Shown piece by piece: positions 18,552 to 26,634 of a DNA stretch of 41,203 bases (within the stretch, counting starts at the first letter, position 1; each line of letters begins with the position of its first letter). Location of the stretch: the NCBI GenBank assembly GCA_003165465.1, contig PLUM01000082.1:58352-99554 (forward strand). Reading direction: 5' to 3'. Position numbers and translations under genes: made by a program. The notes under the pieces were generated by a model. That model was not told the DNA's origin. It saw only the letters and a program-made list of their open reading frames with translations, and did not search any database. The stretch is from Acidobacteriota bacterium. Its GTDB lineage: Bacteria; Acidobacteriota; Terriglobia; Acidiferrales; UBA7541.

Positions 18552-20117
18552 ATGTCATTGCCATTGCTCGAAAGAGTTAAGGAACCGAATCCGCGCTTTT
18601 TGCTGACCCCGAGAAATCACGGGGCCGGCCGCGAATCGCTGCACTGCGGAAACTCCATCGAGACCGAAACCCCGAACATTCCACAACGCGCATTACTGGC
18701 CGGCGAACAATTCCGCTTTCATTTTGATATGAGCAAATGCATCGGATGCAAATGCTGCGTGGTGGCCTGCAACGAACAGAATGGAAATCCGGCGGACATC
18801 AACTGGCGGCGCGTGGGCGAGATCGAGGGCGGTTGGTATCCGAATACGCAGCGTTTGCATTTATCCATGGGCTGCAATCACTGCATTGAACCCACGTGCC
18901 TGACGGGTTGCCCCGTGGACGCCTATTCAAAAGATGCCATTACGGGAGTGGTGCTCCATAGCGCGGACGCCTGTATCGGGTGCCAATACTGCACATGGAA
19001 CTGTTCCTACGGCGTTCCTCAATACAATCCGGAACGCGGCGTAGTGGGCAAATGCGACATGTGCCACAACCGCCTGGAAGAAGGGCGCGAGCCCGCCTGC
19101 GTCTCGGCGTGTCCCGAGACGGCCATTCAGATTGAAATCGTAAATATCGCCGAATGGAAGCAAACCTATGCGGCCAGCGCCAACGCGCCCGGGTTGCCTT
19201 CCGCGGACGACAGCATTTCGACGACGCGCATTACTCTGCCGGCCATTCTCCCGCCGGACACTGGAAAAGTGGATCTCGGCCGCGTGTGCCCCGAGCAGCC
19301 ACATTGGCCGCTGGTTTTCATGACAGTTCTGACGCAACTCTCGGTGGGCGCGTTCGCCGCGATCTGGCTGTTGCAACTCACTGGAAGAGCCTCGCGGCTG
19401 GGTGCAGCGGCACTCGTCTCCATGCTGGCCGGCAGCCTGGCGCTCGGCGCATCCACGATGCACCTTGGCCGGCCGATTTACGCGTATCGCGCGCTAAAAA
19501 TGTGGAAGCGTTCCTGGCTGAGCCGCGAAGTCCTGCTGTTTTCCTGTTTTTCCGGTGTTGCGGCAATTTATTCGGCTTGGATTTGGTTTGCGTTGCCGGG
19601 GAGCTTGGTCCTCGGGGCGCTCACGTCGCTGTTTGGCATTGCCGGAGTTGGGGCCAGCGCGTGCATTTATCTAGTGCAAGCGCGGCCGGCGTGGAATACC
19701 AAGCATACCGTACTCGATTTTTTTCTTACGGCTTGCCTGCTTGGTTCGCTGCTGACGGCGAGCGTCGGAATCGGGGAGCGGAGCGGATTGCTTTTGCTCG
19801 CGGTTGCGGCGGCGGGCGCGCAAATTCTGAATCAGGCCGCAAGATTCTTCCTACTGACTTCGTCGGATTCCTTCGAGCTTCGCGCGTCGGCCCAATTGCT
19901 CTCGACCGTGTTCTCCTCGAGATTCTTCGCACGGGGCGCCATGCTTCTGCTGGGCGGAATCATTTTGCCGTTGGCGTTCGCGAACGTGTACGGCGCATAC
20001 GCTTCGCTGGCCCTCGCACTCACCGGAGAAATTCTTGGCCGTTACCTTTTCTTCGTAAGCGTGGTTCCCAAGAACATGGCCGCTTCCTATCTTTTTCAAG
20101 GAAAGGCCGCCGCATGA
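18552..20117 (+). CDS. fused DmsB-DmsC-like protein: four-cluster ferredoxin plus membrane anchor
   Basis: The 521-residue protein joins two subunits of DMSO-reductase-type enzymes. Residues about 50-220 are a DmsB-like ferredoxin with 16 cysteines in four complete groups (CIGCKCCVVAC, CNHCIEPTCLTGC, CIGCQYCTWNC, CDMCHNRLEEGREPACVSAC), so four [4Fe-4S] clusters. Residues about 255-515 form some eight membrane helices of the DmsC/NrfD-like anchor type, which oxidise quinol. It overlaps the nitrate reductase gene by four bases (ATGA). The likely role is to pass electrons from the quinol pool to the cytoplasmic NasA-type enzyme, in place of the usual NADH- or ferredoxin-linked donor. The start at 18552 has a weak ribosome binding site; the first 50 residues are low in family features. 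No Tat signal is seen, so the clusters should be cytoplasmic. Confidence 0.85.
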   Translation: MSLPLLERVKEPNPRFLLTPRNHGAGRESLHCGNSIETETPNIPQRALLAGEQFRFHFDMSKCIGCKCCVVACNEQNGNPADINWRRVGEIEGGWYPNTQRLHLSMGCNHCIEPTCLTGCPVDAYSKDAITGVVLHSADACIGCQYCTWNCSYGVPQYNPERGVVGKCDMCHNRLEEGREPACVSACPETAIQIEIVNIAEWKQTYAASANAPGLPSADDSISTTRITLPAILPPDTGKVDLGRVCPEQPHWPLVFMTVLTQLSVGAFAAIWLLQLTGRASRLGAAALVSMLAGSLALGASTMHLGRPIYAYRALKMWKRSWLSREVLLFSCFSGVAAIYSAWIWFALPGSLVLGALTSLFGIAGVGASACIYLVQARPAWNTKHTVLDFFLTACLLGSLLTASVGIGERSGLLLLAVAAAGAQILNQAARFFLLTSSDSFELRASAQLLSTVFSSRFFARGAMLLLGGIILPLAFANVYGAYASLALALTGEILGRYLFFVSVVPKNMAASYLFQGKAAA

Positions 20118-22315
20118 ATTTAAAACGCACGCTCGGCCTCGATATCCTCAACGGAAAATATGCCTATGCCACCGACGATGTGACGGGATACACGTCGGCG
20201 CAGAAAATCCCCGATCAATGGATCTCCACCACATGCGGATATTGTTCGGTGGGCTGCGGAATGTTTGTCGGCGTGAAGGATGGCCGGGCAGTGAGCGTGC
20301 GCGGAAATCCAGAGCACGGCGCCAATTTCGGAACGCTTTGCCCCAAAGGACTATCCGAGCACTACACCCTCGAGGCGGAGAACCGCGCCCGCTTTCCGCT
20401 GCTGCGAAAGAACGGCGCGCTGGTCCGCGTGGATTGGGACGAAGCGTTGACCACGATGGCGGACAAATTTAAAAGCGTCCAGCAGAAATATGGTCCCGAT
20501 GCCGTCGGCGTTTTGAGCACGGGCCAGTTGGTCACGGAAGAGTTCTACACACTGGGGAAGCTGGTGCAGCTGGGGTTCGGCAGCAAGAATTACGATGGAA
20601 ACACAACACTGTGCATGTCCAGCGCTGTCTCCGGATACAAACGCTCGTTCGGCAGCGACGGCCCTCCCGGATCGTACGAGGACCTTGCGATTGCCGATGT
20701 TATTTTTCTGATCGGCGCGAACATCGCCGATAACCATCCGATTCTTTGCCAGTGGGTGGACGCCAATCCCAACAAAGTGCTGATGGTGGCCGATCCGCGC
20801 GTGACCAAGACCGCAATGATGGCGGATTTCTTTCTGCCGCTCAATCCGCGGTCGGACATCGCGCTCATCAACGGCATGATTCGCCTGCTGATCGAAAATA
20901 ATTTAGCGAACCGGGAATATATCGCAGAGCACACGACAGGGTTTGCCGCGCTCGAAGAATCCGTTCGCGCCTACACCCTCGAATACGTTGCCCAGATTAC
21001 AGGGCTTTCCGCCGAGCAGATTTTCAAGGCGGCATGGATTTTCGGGAACGCCAAGGCGCCCTTCATCGGCTGGACCATGGGAGTGAATCACAGCACCAAG
21101 GGAACCGAGACCGTCAATGCGATCAACAATCTGGCGCTGATTACCGGCAACGTCGGACGCCCCGGCGCATCCCCATTTTCAATCACCGGCCAGTGCAATG
21201 CGATGGGATCGCGAGAAGCCAGTTTCACTTCCAGCCTGCCGGGCTACCGGAAATTCGAGAGTGCCGAGGATCGCGAAGAGTTGTCGGCGCTGTGGGGCGT
21301 TTCCGCCGAACGAATTCCAACATCTCGGGGATTGGCTTACCCCGACATCATTGAAGCGATGTTGGCAAAAAAAATCCGCGCTCTCTGGGTCATCGCCACG
21401 AATCCGATTGTTTCCTATCCGAATCTGGATGTCCTCACGCAGAGCCTGGAAAATTTGGAATTCTTCGTCGTGCAGGATGGCTTTCATCCCACGCCGACTT
21501 CCGCGCTGGCCGATCTTGTGCTCCCCGCGGCAATTTGGGGCGAGAAGGAAGGCACCTACACCAATTCGGAGCGGCGCGTCAGCAAGGTGAATCGCGCGGT
21601 GGATCCCCCGGGCGAGGCGCGCAGCGATTTTAATATTTTTCTCGACGTTGCCAAACGGCTGGGGTGCTACCAAGAATTATTTTCCGGCTGGGAGCAACCG
21701 AAGGATGCATTCGAGGAATGGAAGAAAGTTTCCGCCGGCAGGCTGTGTGATTACTCCGGAATGGATTACGAATGGATTGAAAAATCCGGCGGCATCCAGT
21801 GGCCCTTCCCGGAAGGAAGCACGGAAGTAAGAACAACCCGCCTTTACGAAGACGGAATTTTCCCCACCGAAGACGGGAAGGCAAATCTGATTTGCGTCGA
21901 ATGGAAACCGTTCCCCGAGCAGCCGAATTCCGAATTTCCATTTGTGCTCAATACGGGGCGCACCGTCGAGCACTGGCACACGCGCACGAAAACGGGGCAG
22001 GTGCCCATCCTGGAGCGCATGTCTCCCAACGCCTGGCTGGAAATGAATCCGCGCGATGCCCTGGCGCTCCGCCTCAAACCGCACGACCTGGTGGACGTGG
22101 AATCCAAGCGCGGCAGAGTCAGCGGAATCGAATTGCGCATCACGGAAATTATCGCGCCGGGGCAAGTGTTCATGCCGTTCCATTTTGCGGAGACGAATGT
22201 GAATCAGGTGACGCAGAGCGCGTTCGATCCGATTTCACGGGAACCAAATTATAAGCAGTGCGCGGTACGAGTGCTGAAAACGGCGGGTTTGCTCGAGTCC
22301 CGCGGAGGGCGGTAA
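20114..22315 (+). CDS. nasA: assimilatory-type nitrate reductase, molybdopterin subunit (NasA/NarB-like)
   Basis: The 733-residue protein is a bis-MGD enzyme reducing nitrate to nitrite in the cytoplasm. An N-terminal [4Fe-4S] site is complete (C41-x2-C44-x3-C48-x27-C76, followed by PKG). Cys167 in TTLCMSSAV is the Mo ligand of the Nap/Nas branch. Further family stretches are VLSTGQLVTEEFY, MGVNHSTKGTETVNAINNLA, TGNVGRPGASPFSITGQCNA and a C-terminal molybdopterin dinucleotide-binding domain around LNTGRTVEHWHTRT. There is no Tat signal, unlike periplasmic NapA. The start is inside the stop of the DmsBC fusion, and nirB follows three bases after the stop. The length is close to cyanobacterial NarB; the extra C-terminal [2Fe-2S] domain of enterobacterial NasA is absent. 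A formate-dehydrogenase identity is unlikely because nirBD and narK follow. Confidence 0.9.
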   Translation: MNLKRTLGLDILNGKYAYATDDVTGYTSAQKIPDQWISTTCGYCSVGCGMFVGVKDGRAVSVRGNPEHGANFGTLCPKGLSEHYTLEAENRARFPLLRKNGALVRVDWDEALTTMADKFKSVQQKYGPDAVGVLSTGQLVTEEFYTLGKLVQLGFGSKNYDGNTTLCMSSAVSGYKRSFGSDGPPGSYEDLAIADVIFLIGANIADNHPILCQWVDANPNKVLMVADPRVTKTAMMADFFLPLNPRSDIALINGMIRLLIENNLANREYIAEHTTGFAALEESVRAYTLEYVAQITGLSAEQIFKAAWIFGNAKAPFIGWTMGVNHSTKGTETVNAINNLALITGNVGRPGASPFSITGQCNAMGSREASFTSSLPGYRKFESAEDREELSALWGVSAERIPTSRGLAYPDIIEAMLAKKIRALWVIATNPIVSYPNLDVLTQSLENLEFFVVQDGFHPTPTSALADLVLPAAIWGEKEGTYTNSERRVSKVNRAVDPPGEARSDFNIFLDVAKRLGCYQELFSGWEQPKDAFEEWKKVSAGRLCDYSGMDYEWIEKSGGIQWPFPEGSTEVRTTRLYEDGIFPTEDGKANLICVEWKPFPEQPNSEFPFVLNTGRTVEHWHTRTKTGQVPILERMSPNAWLEMNPRDALALRLKPHDLVDVESKRGRVSGIELRITEIIAPGQVFMPFHFAETNVNQVTQSAFDPISREPNYKQCAVRVLKTAGLLESRGGR

Positions 22316-22318
22316 GAC

Positions 22319-24766
22319 ATGAGTGCATCGAACGGCAACTCCAACGGAAGTGCAAAGAGAGAGCGACTCGTCGTGGTCGGAAACGGAATGGCCGGCGTGG
22401 CTTGCGTCGAGCAGATCCTGAAGCACGCGCACAAATTTGAGATCACCATCTTCGGCGACGAAACTCACGTCAACTACAGCCGCATCATGCTTTCCTCTGT
22501 CCTGGCCGGCGAGAAATCGCCCGACGAAATTGTCCTGAACAGCCTGGAGTGGTACGAGCAAAACGAAATTCGGCTTCGCTTGGGCGTGCGCGTTACCGAA
22601 GTGGACCCTGCGGCAAAGACGGTTACTGGGAACGACGGAAGCGTTACGCCATACGACAAATTGTTGCTGGCCACGGGAAGCTCGCCGCTGATTCCCTCTC
22701 TCGATTGGGTGCAGAAGGAAGGCGTGCACGTGTTTCGGAGCCTGGATGACACCCGAGCGTTGCTCGAACGTTCGCGCGCCGGAGCCAAGGCCGTGGTAAT
22801 CGGCGGCGGATTGCTGGGTCTGGAAGCCGCGCGCGGATTGCAGGTGCAGGGTTGCGACGTCACGGTCGTGCACCTGATGGACAGGCTCATGGAGCGGCAA
22901 CTGGATGCGACGGGCGGCGGATATCTGAAAGCCAAGATGGAATGCCTGGGCGTAAAAGTCCTGGTGAACCGAAGCACCACGGAAATTCTCGGGGATCGCA
23001 AGGCGGCGGGTGTGGCATTCAAGGAAGGTCCCAGCGTTGAGGCAGATTTCGTGGTGGTTGCCGCGGGCATTCGCCCGAATACGGAGTTGGGACGCAAAGC
23101 GGGGCTGCAAGTGAATCGCGGCATCGTAGTGAATGACTACATGGAAACTTCCAACCCGGATATTTTTGCCGTCGGGGAATGTGTCGAGCACAAGGGCATT
23201 TGCTATGGGCTAGTCAAGCCGTTGTTTGAGCAGGGAAAGGTTCTGGCGGCCACGATTACGGGAAACAAGGGCCCCGTGTATGAAGGTTCCATCCTGGCAT
23301 CCAAGCTGAAAATTATGGGCGTGGACGTTTTTTCCGCCGGAGATTTCAATGAGAAGGCGCCTGGAACGGATGCGGTGCGCTACGAAGATCCCGCGCTGGG
23401 CATCTATAAGAAACTTACACTGCGGGACGGAAAACTGGTGGGCGTAATTCTGGTTGGCGATATCTCCGACAGCCATCGTTACATGGACTGGCTGCGCTCC
23501 GGAACAGATCTCACGAAAATGCGGCGGCACCTTCTCTTTCCGGCTCCTGTCGAGGATAGGGGCCTGGACACCGCGCAAATGCCGGACCACGAAACGGTTT
23601 GCGGATGCATGGGCGTCACCAAAGGCTCGATTATTCAGGCTATTCACGAGAAGGGAGTCAACACACTTTCTCAGCTCAAGGAATGCACGCGCGCCTCGAC
23701 CGGTTGCGGAAGTTGTACTGAACTTTGCCAGCAACTGCTCAAGGCCGTCGCTCTGGAATTCCAGGAAGAGACCAAGAAAGTCCTCTGCAAGTGCGTTCCG
23801 TTTGCCGAGGACAACCTGCGGGAAATCTTGCGCAGTCAAAAACTACGCTCCGTCCAGGAAGTTTTGGACATTTACGGAAACGGACAGGGTTGCGAAGTTT
23901 GCAAACCGGCGCTCAGTTACATGATGGACATGATTTGGTGCGGAGATCATGACGAAGATCGCTCCGCGCGATTCATCAACGACCGCGTTCACGCCAACAT
24001 TCAGAAGGATGGAACTTTTTCAGTAATTCCGCGCATCCGTGGCGGCGTCACTTCGGCGGCCGAGCTGCGCCGCATCGCCGATGTCGCCGACAAGTACAAC
24101 GTGCCCATGGTGAAGATCACCGGAAGCCAGCGCATTGATCTTTTGGGAGTCAAAAAATCCGACCTGCCGAACATGTGGGCCGACCTTGGAATGCCTTCCG
24201 GGCAAGCCTACACCAAAGGCGTGCGCATGGTGAAGACGTGCGTAGGGACTGAGTTCTGCCGGTACGGAGTTCAGGATTCCACCAGCGCCGGCATCGAACT
24301 CGAACGGCGCCTAGAAAACCTGTACACGCCGCACAAAGTGAAAATGGGCGTCGTCGGCTGTCCGCGCAATTGCGCGGAAGCCACGGTGAAGGATATCGGA
24401 ATCATTGGGCAGGAAGGCAGCTGGCAGATCGTCGTCGGAGGGGCTGCCGGAAAATCCGTCCGCAAGGCCGACCTGCTCATCACCGTCGCCGGCACGGAAG
24501 AAGCCCTCGAAGCAGCCGAAGTCTTTTTCCAGTATTACCGCGAGAACGCGAATTATCTGGAGCGCACCTACGGGTTCGTCGAGCGGCTCGGCATTGAAAA
24601 GGTCCGCAAGGAAACCGTGTACGCCACCGAAGAGGTCAGGCAAGCCCTTCTCGATCGGCTGCGCAAGTCTAAAGCACTTGCTCCGGATCCGTGGCTAGAG
24701 GGCGCGAACCCACGCCATCCCAGTCAATTCATTCAAATAGAACCAATAGAAAGGGTGTCCCTGTGA
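22319..24766 (+). CDS. nirB: assimilatory nitrite reductase [NAD(P)H] large subunit NirB
   Basis: The 815-residue cytoplasmic enzyme reduces nitrite to ammonium with six electrons from NAD(P)H. Domains in order: an FAD/NAD(P)-binding pyridine nucleotide reductase part (VVVGNGMAGVACVE near 19, VVIGGGLLGLEAARG near 160, IFAVGECVEH); a BFD-like [2Fe-2S] site (C428, C430, C463, C466); a second BFD-like stretch with CKC and CEVC; then the nitrite/sulfite reductase half-domain and the sirohaem/[4Fe-4S] site with C641-x5-C647 and C681-x3-C685. All key cysteines are present. It starts three bases after nasA and overlaps nirD by four. The sirohaem it needs is made by the HemD-fusion and CobA encoded downstream. 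Confidence 0.96.
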   Translation: MSASNGNSNGSAKRERLVVVGNGMAGVACVEQILKHAHKFEITIFGDETHVNYSRIMLSSVLAGEKSPDEIVLNSLEWYEQNEIRLRLGVRVTEVDPAAKTVTGNDGSVTPYDKLLLATGSSPLIPSLDWVQKEGVHVFRSLDDTRALLERSRAGAKAVVIGGGLLGLEAARGLQVQGCDVTVVHLMDRLMERQLDATGGGYLKAKMECLGVKVLVNRSTTEILGDRKAAGVAFKEGPSVEADFVVVAAGIRPNTELGRKAGLQVNRGIVVNDYMETSNPDIFAVGECVEHKGICYGLVKPLFEQGKVLAATITGNKGPVYEGSILASKLKIMGVDVFSAGDFNEKAPGTDAVRYEDPALGIYKKLTLRDGKLVGVILVGDISDSHRYMDWLRSGTDLTKMRRHLLFPAPVEDRGLDTAQMPDHETVCGCMGVTKGSIIQAIHEKGVNTLSQLKECTRASTGCGSCTELCQQLLKAVALEFQEETKKVLCKCVPFAEDNLREILRSQKLRSVQEVLDIYGNGQGCEVCKPALSYMMDMIWCGDHDEDRSARFINDRVHANIQKDGTFSVIPRIRGGVTSAAELRRIADVADKYNVPMVKITGSQRIDLLGVKKSDLPNMWADLGMPSGQAYTKGVRMVKTCVGTEFCRYGVQDSTSAGIELERRLENLYTPHKVKMGVVGCPRNCAEATVKDIGIIGQEGSWQIVVGGAAGKSVRKADLLITVAGTEEALEAAEVFFQYYRENANYLERTYGFVERLGIEKVRKETVYATEEVRQALLDRLRKSKALAPDPWLEGANPRHPSQFIQIEPIERVSL

Positions 24767-25182
24767 GCGACAAACTGAGCGACAAACTCCGCTGGGTCCG
24801 AACCGCGCGATGCGAAGACATCCCGCTTCGCGAGGCGCGTTCCGTAAAATTCGGCGACCGCGAAATCGCGATCTTCAATCTCGGCGACCGTTTCCTCGCG
24901 GTTGACAATCGCTGCCCGCACAAAGGCGGCCCGCTTTCTGATGGCATCGTCTCCGGCGCAACGGTGGCTTGTCCCCTGCACGCCCGCAAAGTGGATCTCG
25001 AAACGGGGAATGTTTTGAATGCGCCTGATTCTCCGCAGTGCGTCGCGGCGTTTCGCACGCGCGTGGAAGACGGCGTGATCTCGCTGGAGCTGCCGGTCAA
25101 AACCGCGGCGAAGGAAAAAAGGCTGGAAGTTTGTTTCGAGGGAAGCGCGCGGATTCTCGGGACCATCCAGTCGGGGATATGA
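24763..25182 (+). CDS. nirD: nitrite reductase small subunit NirD, Rieske type
   Basis: The 139-residue protein begins with GTG inside the nirB stop (GTGA). It has a real Rieske [2Fe-2S] site: C51-x-H53 in CPHKGG and C70-x2-H73 in CPLHARK. Enterobacterial NirD keeps the fold but lacks these ligands; Bacillus NasE-type subunits keep them. It pairs with NirB and probably assists electron delivery. The C-terminal 25 residues (AKEKRLEVCFEGSARILGTI) go beyond the usual Rieske core. A longer reading from 24691 overlaps nirB deeply and is not preferred. Confidence 0.9.
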   Translation: MSDKLSDKLRWVRTARCEDIPLREARSVKFGDREIAIFNLGDRFLAVDNRCPHKGGPLSDGIVSGATVACPLHARKVDLETGNVLNAPDSPQCVAAFRTRVEDGVISLELPVKTAAKEKRLEVCFEGSARILGTIQSGI

Positions 25183-25210
25183 AAAAAATAACCAAGGAGG
25201 CGGAACGGAA

Positions 25211-26557
25211 ATGCCGATGAATAAGAGCACATCAACTGCCGGTGGTATCCATGTGAATCAAGATTCGGATGGCAAAGCCACGCGCGTCCGCTTGCTTGAT
25301 TTCAGCACGGCGCCGATGCGCGCGTTCCATCTCTCCTGGTTTGCCTTCTTCGTTTGTTTCGTCGCATGGTTCGGCATCGCGCCGCTGATGGCGGTAGTGC
25401 GCGACGATCTGAAGCTGACGAAGGCGCAGGTCGGCAACACGGTAATCGCATCCGTGGCCATCACGGTGCTGGCACGATTTCTCACCGGCTGGCTGTGCGA
25501 TCGCTTCGGTCCGCGGCGGACGTACAGCGCACTGCTGTTTTTCGGATCGTTTCCCGTGATGTGCATCGGCCTGGCGCACAGCTACCAGTCGTTCCTGTTT
25601 TTCCGGCTGGCGATTGGATTGGTTGGCGCGTCATTCGTCATCACGCAGTATCACACCTCCGTGATGTTCGCTCCGCGCATCGTGGGAACGGCCAACGCCA
25701 CTTCGGCCGGCTGGGGCAATCTTGGCGGAGGCGTGGCGCAATGGTTCATGCCGCTGCTGGCAGGAGCCATTGTCGGGCTGGGCGCAGATCGTTTTCTGAG
25801 CTGGCGGCTGGCCATGATCGTTCCGGGAATCGGCATGCTCATCACCGGCGTCCTTTACTATTTTCTTACACAAGACACTCCGAACGCGACGCCCTTCGCT
25901 CCCAGAAAGGGCGCGCAGGCATTTTGGGAAGCGGCGGGCGACTATCGCGTTTGGGTGCTGTTCCTTCTCTACGGCGCATGCTTTGGAGTGGAGATCACCA
26001 TCGACAACGTGGCGGCACTTTATTTCAAGGATTCCTTCCACGTAAGCCTAAAGCTTGCCGGCCTGCTGGCCAGCGCCACGGGAATGATGAACATTTTCGC
26101 GCGCGCCGTCGGCGGGATCGTCGCGGATTGGACCGGAGGAAATTGGGGACTGCGAGGGCGCTCGCTTCTACTGGGATTGGTGATTTTTGCGGAAGGCCTT
26201 GCGCTGACCATGTTTTCCCGGTTGGCGAGTTTAGGCTCTGCCACCGCCGCATATCTGTTGTTCGGCCTTCTAGTTTGCATGGCCTGCGGAGTCACGTACG
26301 CGGTTGTGCCGCTCATACAGCCTCGGGCCATCGGATCGGTCTCGGGAATTGTGGGCGCGGGTGGCAACGTGGGAGCCGTTCTCGCCGGATTCCTGTTCAA
26401 GGCGGAGAGCATCTCGGGATCGCAAGCGCTTTCGATCCTGGGAATGGTGGTGGCCGCCACTGCATTCTCCGTCCTTTTACTGCGATTCAACGAAGCCGAG
26501 GCGCCGCAACGCGCACTGGTTGGCGCGTCGGTGATCCAGGCTCAATCCGCGGATTGA
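25211..26557 (+). CDS. narK: NarK/NasA-type MFS nitrate/nitrite transporter
   Basis: The 448-residue major facilitator protein has twelve helices after a polar N-terminus. The two nitrate-porter signatures are present: SAGWGNLGGGVAQ (helix 5, residues about 165-177) and GIVGAGGNVGAVLAGF (helix 11, residues about 380-395). The cytoplasmic loop motif between helices 2 and 3 (GWLCDRFGPRRTY) is normal. It lies 28 bases after nirD with a strong ribosome binding site (CCAAGGAGG, 25192-25200); an in-frame ATG at 25217 is possible. It should import nitrate (or exchange nitrate and nitrite) for NasA and perhaps also for the cytoplasmic NarG, because no narK lies in the respiratory module. Confidence 0.95.
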   Translation: MPMNKSTSTAGGIHVNQDSDGKATRVRLLDFSTAPMRAFHLSWFAFFVCFVAWFGIAPLMAVVRDDLKLTKAQVGNTVIASVAITVLARFLTGWLCDRFGPRRTYSALLFFGSFPVMCIGLAHSYQSFLFFRLAIGLVGASFVITQYHTSVMFAPRIVGTANATSAGWGNLGGGVAQWFMPLLAGAIVGLGADRFLSWRLAMIVPGIGMLITGVLYYFLTQDTPNATPFAPRKGAQAFWEAAGDYRVWVLFLLYGACFGVEITIDNVAALYFKDSFHVSLKLAGLLASATGMMNIFARAVGGIVADWTGGNWGLRGRSLLLGLVIFAEGLALTMFSRLASLGSATAAYLLFGLLVCMACGVTYAVVPLIQPRAIGSVSGIVGAGGNVGAVLAGFLFKAESISGSQALSILGMVVAATAFSVLLLRFNEAEAPQRALVGASVIQAQSAD

Positions 26558-26634
26558 GCCTGTCAGGCCGTTCGATGGCACGAGCTATACCCGTTTTTAA
26601 CTTTCATCTTGTCGCGGAAATGAGGGCATGGAAA

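Noticed and set aside
25354..26600. Upstream extension of the porin frame through the narK gene
   Set aside because: The frame is open but the signal peptide and ribosome binding site place the real start at about 26635.
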